Source: Polynucleobacter sp. 71A-WALBACH
Lineage (GTDB): Bacteria; Pseudomonadota; Gammaproteobacteria; Burkholderiales; Burkholderiaceae
Assembly (NCBI RefSeq): GCF_018882365.1
Contig: NZ_JACVOP010000003.1
Span: 1 to 64,000 of the forward strand
Length of the DNA: 64,000 nucleotides
Direction: 5' to 3'
The translations under genes and the position numbers were made by a program. Shown here one piece after another: positions 9,562 through 18,047 of the stretch. The stretch's first letter is position 1. Every line of letters begins with the position of its first letter. Under the pieces are notes generated by a model. That model did no database searches, was not told where the DNA came from, and was given only the letters and a program-made list of their open reading frames with translations.

Positions 9562-10749
9562 ATGAAAATTCGTCATCATATTTATGCGGCAGCAGTCGCG
9601 ACAATCTTAGCTTCGGGTGCTTATGCGGCTGATATTAAGGTTGGTGTCATTGGTCCCTTTACTGGCGGCTCATCACCTATGGGTGTTAGTAACCGCGGTG
9701 GCATACGCTTGGCAGTTAAAGAGATTAACGCCGCAGGCGGTATCAATGGCAATAAGATCGTGTTGGTTGAGCGTGATGATGAAGCTAAGAATGAGCGTGG
9801 TGTACAGATCTCGCAAGAATTTATTAATAATGAAAAGGTATCCGCTACCTTAGGATTTATTAATACTGGAGTAGTTTTAGCTTCTTCTCGCTTCTATCAG
9901 GATGCCAAAATTCCAGTTATTACTATGGCCTCTGGCTCTGTGATTACCAAGCAATTTCCCAATGCGCCTGAAAATTATATTTATCGAATCTCTGCCGCTG
10001 ATAGCATTCAAGCGCCATTAATTGCAAAAGAAGCAGTTGAAAAGCGTGGATTTAAGAAGGTTGCGATCTTGGCAGATTCTACAAACTATGGCCAGCTAGG
10101 TCGAGAAGATATGGAAAAGGCTCTCAAGAGCTATGGTGTTACTCCAGTTATTTCAGAGAAATTTAATATTGGCGATGTCGATATGACCTCTCAAATCTTG
10201 TCCGCCAAGAATGCTGGCGCTGAAGTGATTTTGACTTACGCAATTGGACCTGAGTTAGCGCAAATTGCTAACGGTATGGCGAAGCTGGGTTGGAAAAAGC
10301 CGATGATTGGTAGCTGGACACTTTCCCTATCTAACTTTATCGATACTGCCGGAAAAAACGGTAACGGTGCTATGATGCCTCAAACTTTTATTCAATTAGG
10401 CAATACGCCAAAGCGCAAAGCATTTATTGACTCCTATTTAGCTGAGTACAAGCCTAAGAATGGTTTGATTCCTTCGGCTGTTTCTGCTGCCCAAGGCTAT
10501 GACTCTGTTTACTTACTGGCTGCCGCAATCAAACAAGCAAACAGCACAGAGGGGCCGAAGATCTTAGCGGCATTGAACGGCTTGAATGCGCCAGTTGAGG
10601 GTGTAATTACAACTTACGTTAAACCATACACACCTACTGATCATGAAGCAATTAAGGCTAAAAATGTCGTAATGGGTGTTGTTGAAAATGGACGCGTTGA
10701 GTATCTGAATGCGGAGGATGCAAATCTAAGCACTTCTAAGAAGAAGTAA
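9562..10749 (+). CDS. ABC-type branched-chain amino acid/aromatic-type substrate-binding protein
   Basis: 395 residues from ATG 9562, set by a perfect AGGAGG at 9552-9557; an upstream in-frame start at 9490 lacks support. A signal peptide (MKIRHHIYAAAVATILASGAYA) precedes DIKVGVIGPFTGGSSPMG, typical of the Peripla_BP_6/LivK family, which binds amino acids, aromatic acids or amides in the periplasm. No permease or ATPase genes are in the window, so it either docks with a transporter encoded elsewhere or serves another role. It follows the SAF-domain gene and ends at a strong terminator, so it is probably the last gene of the E2-aceE operon or has its own promoter in the 132-base gap. Confidence 0.9.
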   Translation: MKIRHHIYAAAVATILASGAYAADIKVGVIGPFTGGSSPMGVSNRGGIRLAVKEINAAGGINGNKIVLVERDDEAKNERGVQISQEFINNEKVSATLGFINTGVVLASSRFYQDAKIPVITMASGSVITKQFPNAPENYIYRISAADSIQAPLIAKEAVEKRGFKKVAILADSTNYGQLGREDMEKALKSYGVTPVISEKFNIGDVDMTSQILSAKNAGAEVILTYAIGPELAQIANGMAKLGWKKPMIGSWTLSLSNFIDTAGKNGNGAMMPQTFIQLGNTPKRKAFIDSYLAEYKPKNGLIPSAVSAAQGYDSVYLLAAAIKQANSTEGPKILAALNGLNAPVEGVITTYVKPYTPTDHEAIKAKNVVMGVVENGRVEYLNAEDANLSTSKKK

Positions 10750-10780
10750 TTTTTAATCATCGATTAATGCTTTAACTTCA

Positions 10781-10808
10781 AGGACGCCGCTCTTAAAAGC
10801 GGCGTCCT
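10781..10808 (+). terminator. Rho-independent terminator after the binding-protein gene
   Basis: AGGACGCCGCT and AGCGGCGTCCT form a perfect 11-bp GC-rich stem with a short loop, starting 32 bases after the stop codon. The T-rich tail (CTTTGTGCTT) is weak but present. It would separate the upstream operon from the hydrolase gene at 10838. Confidence 0.75.
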
Positions 10809-10837
10809 GCTTTGTGCTTCACATTTATTAAAAGACT

Positions 10838-11701
10838 ATGTCCTTAAAATATATTAATGCGAATGGTATTCGGTTTGCGTACCATGAACAAGGCCAAGGG
10901 CCTTTAGTGGTAATGCTTCATGGCTTTCCTGATATTGCTAGCACCTGGAGTCACCAAGTTCCTGAGCTTGTTACACAAGGGTATCGTGTGGTAACGCCTT
11001 ATTTACGCGGTTACTCGCCTACTGAAATTCCAGTTGGCGGGTTTTATGATAAGGCTACTCTAGTAGAAGATATCAAAACTTTAATCAAGGAACTCTCTGG
11101 GGATGAGCCCGCTTATCTTGTTGGACAGGATTGGGGTGCAATTATTGCTTATGCCGTATTGGCCGCTTATCCTGAGTTGATTTCTCGCGCGATTGTTATG
11201 GCTGTGCCACACCCAGGTCAAGTGACTGAAAGCTTGGTAAATCCAAAACACATTCATCGCTCATTTCATTGGTGGTTTTTTCAATTACCGGACCTGCCAG
11301 AGAAGGCTATCTTGGCAAATAATCAGGCGTTCATTGATTATCTTTGGAATTATTGGACGGTTCCAAGCCATCAAGATAAAAAGCATATTGAAGCGGTTAA
11401 ACAGACCTTGGAAAAACCTGGGGTCCTATCGGCTACCCTGGCTTACTATCGCGCCATGTTTGATCCAAGCAAAGCCGATCCTGCGCTGACGTTGGTGAGA
11501 GAGAAGATGGCTCGCTCAATTGATGTGCCGACACTTGCGCTTTGTGGAAGGGAGGATTTGCGAGCCGAATTAATGTTGGAGCAGTCGCAATACTTCAATA
11601 ATGAGTACGAGTTTCAGTTAATCGATAACGCAGGGCACTTTTTGCATCGAGAGCAGGCTGAAGTAGTAACCAAGTTGATTATTGATTGGCTTAAAAAATA
11701 A
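10838..11701 (+). CDS. Alpha/beta hydrolase, epoxide hydrolase-like
   Basis: 287 residues. The oxyanion motif HGFPD lies at residues 28-32, the nucleophile elbow is GQDWG with Asp98, and the catalytic His is His267 in DNAGHFLHREQ. An Asp nucleophile is the mark of epoxide hydrolases and haloalkane/haloacid dehalogenases rather than esterases; the HGFP motif favours epoxide hydrolase. Substrate unknown. No signal peptide. It stands alone after a terminator and converges on the LysR gene downstream, with a 17-bp palindrome between them. Confidence 0.85.
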   Translation: MSLKYINANGIRFAYHEQGQGPLVVMLHGFPDIASTWSHQVPELVTQGYRVVTPYLRGYSPTEIPVGGFYDKATLVEDIKTLIKELSGDEPAYLVGQDWGAIIAYAVLAAYPELISRAIVMAVPHPGQVTESLVNPKHIHRSFHWWFFQLPDLPEKAILANNQAFIDYLWNYWTVPSHQDKKHIEAVKQTLEKPGVLSATLAYYRAMFDPSKADPALTLVREKMARSIDVPTLALCGREDLRAELMLEQSQYFNNEYEFQLIDNAGHFLHREQAEVVTKLIIDWLKK

Positions 11702-11728
11702 ATTTTCTAATATCAATGGGTTTGGTCG

Positions 11729-11745
11729 GATTTGGTAACCAAATC
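11729..11745. promoter_or_regulatory. Perfect palindrome between convergent genes
   Basis: GATTTGGTAACCAAATC has 8-base arms around a single A. It lies between the stop codons of the hydrolase and the LysR gene. It is too GC-poor and lacks a T-run on either side to be a convincing terminator; it could be an operator or a weak two-way terminator. Function not established. Confidence 0.3.
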
Positions 11746-11804
11746 AAGAGTAGAAATTGTGCAATTTAGATGAAAGGTGTTGGAGAAAGTTGAGATTGGA
11801 AAAT

Positions 11805-12701
11805 TTATTCAGCAGGAACTTCAGCTTTATGACATATCCATTCTTTAAACAATTTAATTTTTTGATTGTTTTTTGAATTCGATCGATAAGATAAAAAATG
11901 AGTCCTATCGATGGTTGGTTCGAAGATGCCTTGACCAAGCTCTACTAGCTCTCCGCGGGATAGCTCTCTTTCGGCGAAACGTACGCTTTCAAGTACCGCG
12001 CCAATACCATCTACTGCGGCTGATACTGAGAGGGCTGCACGATCAAATGCCATCTTGCGACTGGAAGGATTTTTTAATCCGTGAGTTTCAAACCACTTTT
12101 CCCAAGTATGGTTATTCAGAGAGGATTCAATAAGAGTTAATTTACTCATTAACTCTTGCACGGAAAGGTTGGGATCAATTAATTGAGGCGAGCATAAGGG
12201 AGCAATTTTTTCTTCACCCAGTGAGATTGAGTGAATTCCCGGGCCCTCATGTCGAGATTGATAAGAGATCGCCATATCAATTTCTTGATTGCGTAACAAA
12301 TCAATTGGCTCTGTACCGGAGGTAAGGCGAATAGCGATGTCCGAATTTTCTTTAATGAATTCCGGTAGTCTCGGGCTTAACCACTTGGCTGCAAAACTAG
12401 GGGAACAATGCAGAGCGAGTACTTGTGAGTTTGGTGCAAGCGCAACTTCATTGCAAGCTGCTTCAATTACGTCGAATACCCTTGAAAGTGAGTCGAGCAA
12501 GCGGCGCCCTACTGCTGTCGGCTCTACTTTGCGGTTCTTGCGAAAAAAAAGCGGTTTTCCAAAGTAGTCTTCCAACTCACGAATTTGATGACTAATCGCT
12601 GATTGAGTGAGGTGTAGTTCTTTCGCGGCCAAGGTAAAGCTTTCAAGGCGAGCGGCAACCTCGAAGGCGCGTAATAGGACAAAATTTGGAATTTTTCTCA
12701 T
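11805..12701 (-). CDS. LysR-family regulator (GcvA-like)
   Basis: About 298 residues from ATG 12701 (MRKIPNFVLLRAFEVAARLE), the start that aligns with GcvA-type proteins; an in-frame ATG at 12731 would add ten residues and has a GGGAAG directly against it. The N-terminal helix-turn-helix is clear (SFTLAAKELHLTQSAISHQIRELEDYFGKPLFFR), followed by a substrate-binding domain. It diverges from the class II aldolase gene and is the likely regulator of that gene. The effector is unknown. Confidence 0.88.
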   Translation of the reverse strand: MRKIPNFVLLRAFEVAARLESFTLAAKELHLTQSAISHQIRELEDYFGKPLFFRKNRKVEPTAVGRRLLDSLSRVFDVIEAACNEVALAPNSQVLALHCSPSFAAKWLSPRLPEFIKENSDIAIRLTSGTEPIDLLRNQEIDMAISYQSRHEGPGIHSISLGEEKIAPLCSPQLIDPNLSVQELMSKLTLIESSLNNHTWEKWFETHGLKNPSSRKMAFDRAALSVSAAVDGIGAVLESVRFAERELSRGELVELGQGIFEPTIDRTHFLSYRSNSKNNQKIKLFKEWICHKAEVPAE

Positions 12702-12719
12702 GTAAACATAATATACATG
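12699..12719. promoter_or_regulatory. Inverted repeat at the LysR start, possible LysR box
   Basis: CATGTA and TACATG are 9 bases apart and contain a T-N11-A arrangement, the loose mark of LysR-family operators. It overlaps the proposed LysR start codon and lies about 135 bases upstream of the aldolase start, a place that would allow self-repression. Weak evidence. Confidence 0.3.
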
Positions 12720-12853
12720 AATGTTGTTCATCTTCCCATGAATATTTATCGTTTGTCAAAGCCTGTCTAAAAGCTCATGATTACGGGGTTCTGGCCGTAT
12801 TTGAAGTATTCAAATCGCCAAAAAATAACTTAATACCGTATGAGGAGATAAAA

Positions 12854-13693
12854 ATGACGGAAGTGATGGATAGAGAGCGTAAATTGGATCTGGGGGGAAG
12901 GGAATCGATTTATCAGCCAGAAGACAAGAGTCTAGCTTTTCCTTATCTGCCTAAATTCAAAAGCTTTGCTGAAGAGCGTCAATATCGCAAAGAGCGATTG
13001 GTTGCGGCTTGCCGTGCATTTGCTTTGGAAAAGTTTGATTATGGTTTTGCGGGGCACTTAACCGTTCGTGATCCTGAGCATCCACATTTATATTGGACAA
13101 ATCCAATGGCAGTTCATTTTGATCAAGTTAAGGTATCAAACTTACTATTGGCTGATCATGAGGGGAATGTTTTGGAAGGTAAGCATGCATTAAATCGCGC
13201 TGGTTTTGTTTTACATGCTGCAGTTCACGAAAAGCACCCAGATATTGTTGCAATGTGCCATGCCCATACGGTTTATGGGACAGCATTTGCGGCACTTGGA
13301 AAACCATTGGATCCAATTTCTCAAGATGCGGCTGCATTTTACGAAGACCACATGGTCCTGGCAGAACAGGCGGGACAGGTAGCTGTAGAAGATAAAGCAG
13401 GTTATAACGTGGCTGGTTCCTTGAAAAAAGTGAAGGCGATTATTCATCGCAATCATGGTCTTTTAACGGTAAGTCGTCACAGTATTGAAGCGGCTGCGTT
13501 CTGGTTCATTGCTTTGGAGCGTTGCTGTAAGCAGCAAATGATGGTTGAGGCAACAGGAATTAAACCTAACCTACTCACCCCCGAGGTAGCGCGCTATAGC
13601 CGTGAACACGTGGGCAGTGAATATATTGGCTGGCTACATTTCCAGCCGATCTGGGGTTATCTTAAAGAAAATCAGCCAGATATGTTTGCTTAA
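12854..13693 (+). CDS. Class II aldolase/adducin family protein
   Basis: 279 residues from ATG 12854, chosen for the GAGGAG at 12842-12847; the longer frame from 12686 has no conserved residues. The zinc site of fuculose aldolase/adducin-type enzymes is visible: HAHTVYGTAFAA, and HRNHGLL later on, with a glutamate in between in the DAAAFYEDH segment. Members cleave or decarboxylate sugar-derived substrates, or are aldolases of unknown substrate. It stands alone, divergent from the LysR gene, and ends before a strong terminator. It lacks a signal peptide. Confidence 0.87.
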   Translation: MTEVMDRERKLDLGGRESIYQPEDKSLAFPYLPKFKSFAEERQYRKERLVAACRAFALEKFDYGFAGHLTVRDPEHPHLYWTNPMAVHFDQVKVSNLLLADHEGNVLEGKHALNRAGFVLHAAVHEKHPDIVAMCHAHTVYGTAFAALGKPLDPISQDAAAFYEDHMVLAEQAGQVAVEDKAGYNVAGSLKKVKAIIHRNHGLLTVSRHSIEAAAFWFIALERCCKQQMMVEATGIKPNLLTPEVARYSREHVGSEYIGWLHFQPIWGYLKENQPDMFA

Positions 13694-13708
13694 ATTCCTG
13701 TCTGTCAG

Positions 13709-13746
13709 TATGAAAAAATCCTAGAAAACACTAGGATTTTTTCATA
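13709..13746. terminator. Long bidirectional hairpin terminator
   Basis: TATGAAAAAATCCTAG and CTAGGATTTTTTCATA form a perfect 16-bp stem around a 6-base loop, with an A run on one arm and a T run on the other. It lies 16 bases after the aldolase stop codon. Confidence 0.85.
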
Positions 13747-13749
13747 TCA

Positions 13750-14079
13750 AGGCATAGTGCATGACAAAGTCAAATTTCTTCTAACAAGATAAATTTTTAT
13801 TGTTTAAATATCGAAAGATTTATGTATTTGGCGCAGGATTCGTAGGTGACTATCTGGTAGCATGTTGACGCGCGCTCAAAAAGTTGTAACTCTAATCGTA
13901 AGACCCGAACGGGCAAAAGCTATTAATGCATTTGACCTTGATATGCGCTGCAAGTTTCTTTGAGGGATGTTTCGGGATTTGTTCCAGTCATCTTCTTCAC
14001 CGTGATTTTTTGAAGATGACCTTGTTTCACCGCTAATTTTTTTAGTCACCATAACCTTTTCGATAAGTTGTAGATTCCA
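13750..14079. other. Non-coding stretch with repeats, probably decayed DNA
   Basis: No gene could be supported here. A 33-codon frame starts at 13862 but has no ribosome site or family resemblance. TCATCTTC and GAAGATGA (13988-14019) form an inverted repeat, and TTCACCGTGATTTTTTGA is echoed by TTCACCGCTAATTTTTTAG about 30 bases later. This looks like leftover sequence from an old rearrangement or insertion sequence; I do not recognise the element. Confidence 0.4.
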
Positions 14080-14312
14080 TTAAATCGTATTAAATTCCTC
14101 GCATTGCTCTTTAGTCAATTCGATGTCGATTAGACTTTCATTAAGAAACTCTGCTCTCTTGGCGACGGTGGAGGTATTGAGCTCTACCAATGCTTTAGAT
14201 TGCATGGCCTTAATCATTCTAGTTTGGTCTCTATGTTCAATGTCTAGTGCTTGTTGCTCCTTTTGCCAGTCGTCCTTGACAACAAAAACTCTTTAAGTTC
14301 GAAGATTGCCAT
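14080..14312 (-). pseudogene. Frameshifted remnant of a small protein gene
   Basis: From ATG 14312 the frame reads MAIFELKEFLL and then closes early, while a shift of one base opens a frame reading VKDDWQKEQQALDIEHRDQ, through MIKAMQSKALVELNTSTVAK, to a TAA at 14080. Together they would give a roughly 77-residue, charged, helical protein. The composition looks coding, so I call it a broken gene rather than chance. The family is not recognised. Confidence 0.4.
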
Positions 14313-14348
14313 CTTATGAATAGCAGATACGCGCTAAATCTCTACGGC

Positions 14349-14396
14349 TTCATATAATTCTGTAAAAACTCAATTAATCAGCATTTAATGCTGATT
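14349..14396. promoter_or_regulatory. Second copy of the Lrp-type promoter with operator palindrome
   Basis: TTCATATAATTC at 14349-14360 matches 3918-3929, the start-codon region of the Lrp-type gene. The similarity continues to a palindrome with arms AATCAGCATT and AATGCTGATT (14376-14396), matching the operator at 3947-3963 except for one central base. Reading the minus strand, an ATG at the same spot is followed by a stop after two codons, so the regulator that once stood here is gone. The surviving operator lies about 135 bases upstream of the sulfatase start, and could let the Lrp-type protein at 3458 control this operon. Confidence 0.6.
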
Positions 14397-14530
14397 TTTA
14401 AAGCCATAGCATCATTTTCAGATACATATTTTTCTTTGGATATCACACAATCTTATGTGTATTGTGTCCTCAAAACTCATTAATTCGATCTAAGCTTCCT
14501 TCGTGGCAACCTACAAAACTGGGAGAGTAA

Positions 14531-15985
14531 ATTATCAAACCGCAGAATTTATTGTTTATCTTTTCGGATGAACATGATCCACGTTATATGGGTTGCTCAG
14601 GACACCCCTTTGTTAAAACCCCAAATATCGATGGCCTAGCAGATCGCGGTGTTCGATTTAATAATGCTTGGACATCGTGCCCTGTTTGCGTGCCCACACG
14701 AGCTAGTTTAGCAACCGGTAGATATGTCCATGATATTGGTTACTGGGATAACGCCATTGCTTATGATGGGCGAATACCAAGTTGGGGTCATCGACTTCAA
14801 GAAAATGGCTGTAGGGTTGAGTCTATTGGGAAATTGCATTATCAAGACGCACAACTTTCTACAGGATTTGATAAGCAGCATGAGCCAATGCATATTTTGA
14901 ATGGAATTGGGCAACTTTGGGGTTCGGTTCGCGATCCAATGCCAGAAAAAGCGGGCTTATCTGAGCTTTACACCAAAGTTGGCCCAGGCCTTTCAAATTA
15001 CAACCGTTATGACCAGAGAATATGTCAATTAACAATAGATTGGCTTAAGGATCGCGCAAATAATCCAGACCCAAATCCTTGGACGTTATTTGTGGGATTT
15101 GTAGCTCCGCATATGCCGTTAGTAGTGCCTGAGGAGTTTGTAAATCCCTATCTAAGTATAGATTTTCCAATGCCTAAATTATTGCCAAGAAATGGATATA
15201 TTCGTCATCCATGGGTGCAAAGAATGGCAAGTTTTTGGGATCATGATGCCACTTTTGATTCTGATGATAAAAGGCGTTTGGCAATGGCCTGTTATTTTGG
15301 GTTGATAAGTTTCTTAGATTTCCAAATTGGAAGAATTATTGAAACGCTTGATTCGACTGGATTGTCGCAAACAACCCGAATAATTTACAGCAGTGATCAT
15401 GGCGATAATTTGGGAGCTCGCGGGTTATGGAATAAGGATGTCCTATATCGGGAGTCAACTGGCATCCCGATGATTCTTGCAGGGCCTGATGTTGAGTCAA
15501 AAGTTTGCAATACAAATGTTGGATTAGTGGATATATACCCCACAATATTGGATTGTATGGGTATAGAGCTCAGTGAAGATGAGGAAAGTCTTCCGGGCAA
15601 ATCTCTTTTTGAGGTTGCAGAACAGGCAGACGATACCAGTCGATTGGGCTTTAGTGAATATGAGGCTGTTGGAGCGGACACCGCCGCATTCATGCTAACT
15701 CGAGGCAATTTTAAATATCATTATTACGTAGGGTATCAACCTGAGTTATTTAATCTTGAGTCAGATCCCGAAGAGTTGAAAAATTTGGCAGGAGATCCTG
15801 CGTATAAAGATATTCTTTCCAGCTTTGAATTGGAGTTAAGAGAATTATTAGACCCCGAAAAAATTGATCGCCTTGCAAAAGATGATCAAAACGAGTTAAT
15901 CAAGAGATATGGTGGCGGGGACGCTGCCTTCGGGCTTGGTTATATGGGAGAAACACCGGCAGATAAAAAATTTAACCCTAATTAA
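14531..15985 (+). CDS. Sulfatase, alkaline phosphatase superfamily, cytoplasmic type
   Basis: 484 residues if it starts at ATT 14531, which is preceded by GGGAG at 14521-14525 at ideal spacing; the TTG at 14552 has no ribosome site and would cut into the first strand (NLLFIFSDEH). It is related to choline-sulfatase/phosphonate monoester hydrolase-type enzymes. Motifs: metal-binding SDEH at the N-terminus, the formylglycine site CVPTRASLATGR, and SSDHGDNLGARGLWNK. The cysteine must be converted to formylglycine by an enzyme not encoded in this window. No signal peptide, so it should cleave imported sulfate or phosphonate esters in the cytoplasm. It forms an operon with the Bug protein 36 bases downstream. 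Its closest relative here is the sulfatase at 29310. Confidence 0.88.
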   Translation: MIKPQNLLFIFSDEHDPRYMGCSGHPFVKTPNIDGLADRGVRFNNAWTSCPVCVPTRASLATGRYVHDIGYWDNAIAYDGRIPSWGHRLQENGCRVESIGKLHYQDAQLSTGFDKQHEPMHILNGIGQLWGSVRDPMPEKAGLSELYTKVGPGLSNYNRYDQRICQLTIDWLKDRANNPDPNPWTLFVGFVAPHMPLVVPEEFVNPYLSIDFPMPKLLPRNGYIRHPWVQRMASFWDHDATFDSDDKRRLAMACYFGLISFLDFQIGRIIETLDSTGLSQTTRIIYSSDHGDNLGARGLWNKDVLYRESTGIPMILAGPDVESKVCNTNVGLVDIYPTILDCMGIELSEDEESLPGKSLFEVAEQADDTSRLGFSEYEAVGADTAAFMLTRGNFKYHYYVGYQPELFNLESDPEELKNLAGDPAYKDILSSFELELRELLDPEKIDRLAKDDQNELIKRYGGGDAAFGLGYMGETPADKKFNPN

Positions 15986-16021
15986 TGACCTCTAAAAGCT
16001 TTTTAGCACTAGGAAATCAGT

Positions 16022-16987
16022 ATGAAAATTTTTATTCGAATTATTTTCAGTTTGGTAATTGTCTTTTATTCGCTAATCGTTTTGGCTCAAAGAGATTATC
16101 CAAGTAGACCCGTAACGATAGTTGTTCCATTTGCATCTGGGGGGGTGACGGATGTAGTTGCTAGGCTCTATGCGCAGCACCTTACAAAAAGAATGGACTC
16201 AACCTTTTATGTTGAAAATAAACCAGGGGCAGGGGGGACTGTTGGAACGGACTATGTAGCTCGCGCTACTCCAGATGGATATACGCTGGGGATATTTTTG
16301 GATTCAAACACGATTGCACCAGCGCTATATGCCAATCTTGGGTCGGACCCAATTAAGGATTTCACGCTGATCACAATGATAGCCGAGGGGCAACATATTA
16401 TTGTTGCCAATCCAAGCTTCCCCCCAAACACACTCAAGGAGCTAATTGATTACATCAAAAGTAAACCTGGAGAACCCTATGCTTCTACAGGGCAAGGCAC
16501 TGCTCAGCATTTGGGGATGGAATTGATTAAGTTGAAATCAGGCATTGATATAACGCACGTGCCTTACAAGGGGGGTGGACAAGCTATAACTGATTTAGTT
16601 GGCGGTCAGGTTAAGTTCGGCATGCTTGGTCTTGCGCCATCTTTACCCTATATTAAGTCTGGGAAACTTAAAGCAATCGCTGTAACTGGTCAAAAGCGAT
16701 CAAATCTTTTGCCAAATACACCAACCGTAAGTGAAACTCTCCCTGGTGTATATACGCTTCAGTGGTTTGGTGTGGTGGCACCCGCTGGTTTATCTATGCA
16801 AATCCAACAAAAATTGTTACAAGAAATTAATGCGATCTCAAAAGAGCCGGAGGTTAGGCAGAGATTAGCAAATATTGGTCTTGATGCTAGTCTTAATACC
16901 AGCTCGGCAGATTTCTATAGTTTTATGTTAAAGGATTTAGCAAAGTGGCCACCATTAGTTAAGGCTGCAGGGATTAAGCCCGAGTAA
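16022..16987 (+). CDS. Bug/TctC-family periplasmic binding protein
   Basis: 321 residues with a signal peptide (MKIFIRIIFSLVIVFYSLIV, cleaved near LAQ) and the family core YPSRPVTIVVPFASGGVTD, ENKPGAGGTVGTDYVARA and HVPYKGGGQAITDLVGGQV. Bug proteins bind carboxylates or related solutes and normally serve a TctAB tripartite transporter, which is absent here. It probably captures the substrate, or a product, of the neighbouring sulfatase. AGGAAATCAG just before the ATG is the ribosome site. Confidence 0.93.
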   Translation: MKIFIRIIFSLVIVFYSLIVLAQRDYPSRPVTIVVPFASGGVTDVVARLYAQHLTKRMDSTFYVENKPGAGGTVGTDYVARATPDGYTLGIFLDSNTIAPALYANLGSDPIKDFTLITMIAEGQHIIVANPSFPPNTLKELIDYIKSKPGEPYASTGQGTAQHLGMELIKLKSGIDITHVPYKGGGQAITDLVGGQVKFGMLGLAPSLPYIKSGKLKAIAVTGQKRSNLLPNTPTVSETLPGVYTLQWFGVVAPAGLSMQIQQKLLQEINAISKEPEVRQRLANIGLDASLNTSSADFYSFMLKDLAKWPPLVKAAGIKPE

Positions 16988-17061
16988 TGTGTGCAGTCCG
17001 GGCAAATAGCCAGGAAAGTAGACCATTCTCTTTGATGGGATTTGTATTCTTAGAAAACGAG

Positions 17062-17958
17062 CTAAATAGTTAAGTCGCTCGCATTTTTGACTAATTTTGA
17101 CCACATAGCTTGAGCTGCAGGAGATAAGCTGCGACCTTTTCTTTTTAACATATAAATAGGCCTTACGGCTTTTTGATCCTCAATAGGAATCGCCGCTAAG
17201 CCCGGTAACTTGCATAGCTGAATAGCAAACTGTGGCACCACACTAATCCCAAAATCATTAGCCACCAGGCCTGCCAAAGTGCCAAATTGGGATACCTCAA
17301 ATCCACTGTCTTTAATATCAATTGATTTGAGTAGCTCTTGCAATTGCTGCCAAACACTTCCGGATCTAACTGTATTCACCATCACGCAGCCGGATAGATC
17401 CTTAAGCTTTAGCGATTTGCGTTTAGCAAGGTAGTGATTGGCGCGACAAATTAAAAACATCCCTTCTTGCGCCAAGAGAACAGAATCAAATTCTTTTGCG
17501 TGGGATGATCGAGCATTTAAACCAAAGTCGACTTCACCATTGGCAACCATCTCGATGCATCGATCCGAAACGACATCATGCAATTGCAAGTTAATGCCTG
17601 GATGCTCTCGCTTAAATTCCGCCATCTGCTTAGGTAACCAGGAAGCAGATAAAGAAGGTGGGGCTGCGATAGACACTCTTCCAACGGCACAAGAGGCTCG
17701 ATCCCGTAACTCAGCAATTGAATTGGTAATTTCGTTAGCAATTCGATGGGCGCCTTTTGAGAAGATTTCTCCCTCGGCAGTCAAAGAGACGTTTCGAGTG
17801 TCTCGATCAAATAAACGGGCGCCAACCTTTTCTTCAAGCCGAGTGATCATCTGGCTGAATGCCGAGGGCGACACATGGCAACGCTCCGCGGCAATTGCAA
17901 AGCGCCTTGTTTCCTCTAAAGCCAAAAATGCATCGATTAAACGTCCGGATATATTCAT
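17062..17958 (-). CDS. LysR-family regulator
   Basis: 298 residues. N-terminal helix-turn-helix (DAFLALEETRRFAIAAERCH, then SPSAFSQMITRLEEKVGARLFDR) followed by a substrate-binding domain with the usual RASCAVGRVSIAAPPSL join. It diverges from the AtuA-like/BKACE operon with about 90 bases between start codons and is its most likely regulator. Effector unknown. It converges with the sulfatase-Bug pair on the other side. Confidence 0.9.
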   Translation of the reverse strand: MNISGRLIDAFLALEETRRFAIAAERCHVSPSAFSQMITRLEEKVGARLFDRDTRNVSLTAEGEIFSKGAHRIANEITNSIAELRDRASCAVGRVSIAAPPSLSASWLPKQMAEFKREHPGINLQLHDVVSDRCIEMVANGEVDFGLNARSSHAKEFDSVLLAQEGMFLICRANHYLAKRKSLKLKDLSGCVMVNTVRSGSVWQQLQELLKSIDIKDSGFEVSQFGTLAGLVANDFGISVVPQFAIQLCKLPGLAAIPIEDQKAVRPIYMLKRKGRSLSPAAQAMWSKLVKNASDLTI

Positions 17959-18047
17959 TAATAAATTGGAATAATTAGTTCAATAAATTAAGTTTACATG
18001 TATAACATATATGGCGCATAGTGGATGTTTTATCAAATAGATTGGTT

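Noticed and set aside
13862-13963. A 33-codon gene beginning MLTRAQKVV
   Set aside because: No ribosome site, no recognised family, and it lies in a stretch full of decayed sequence.
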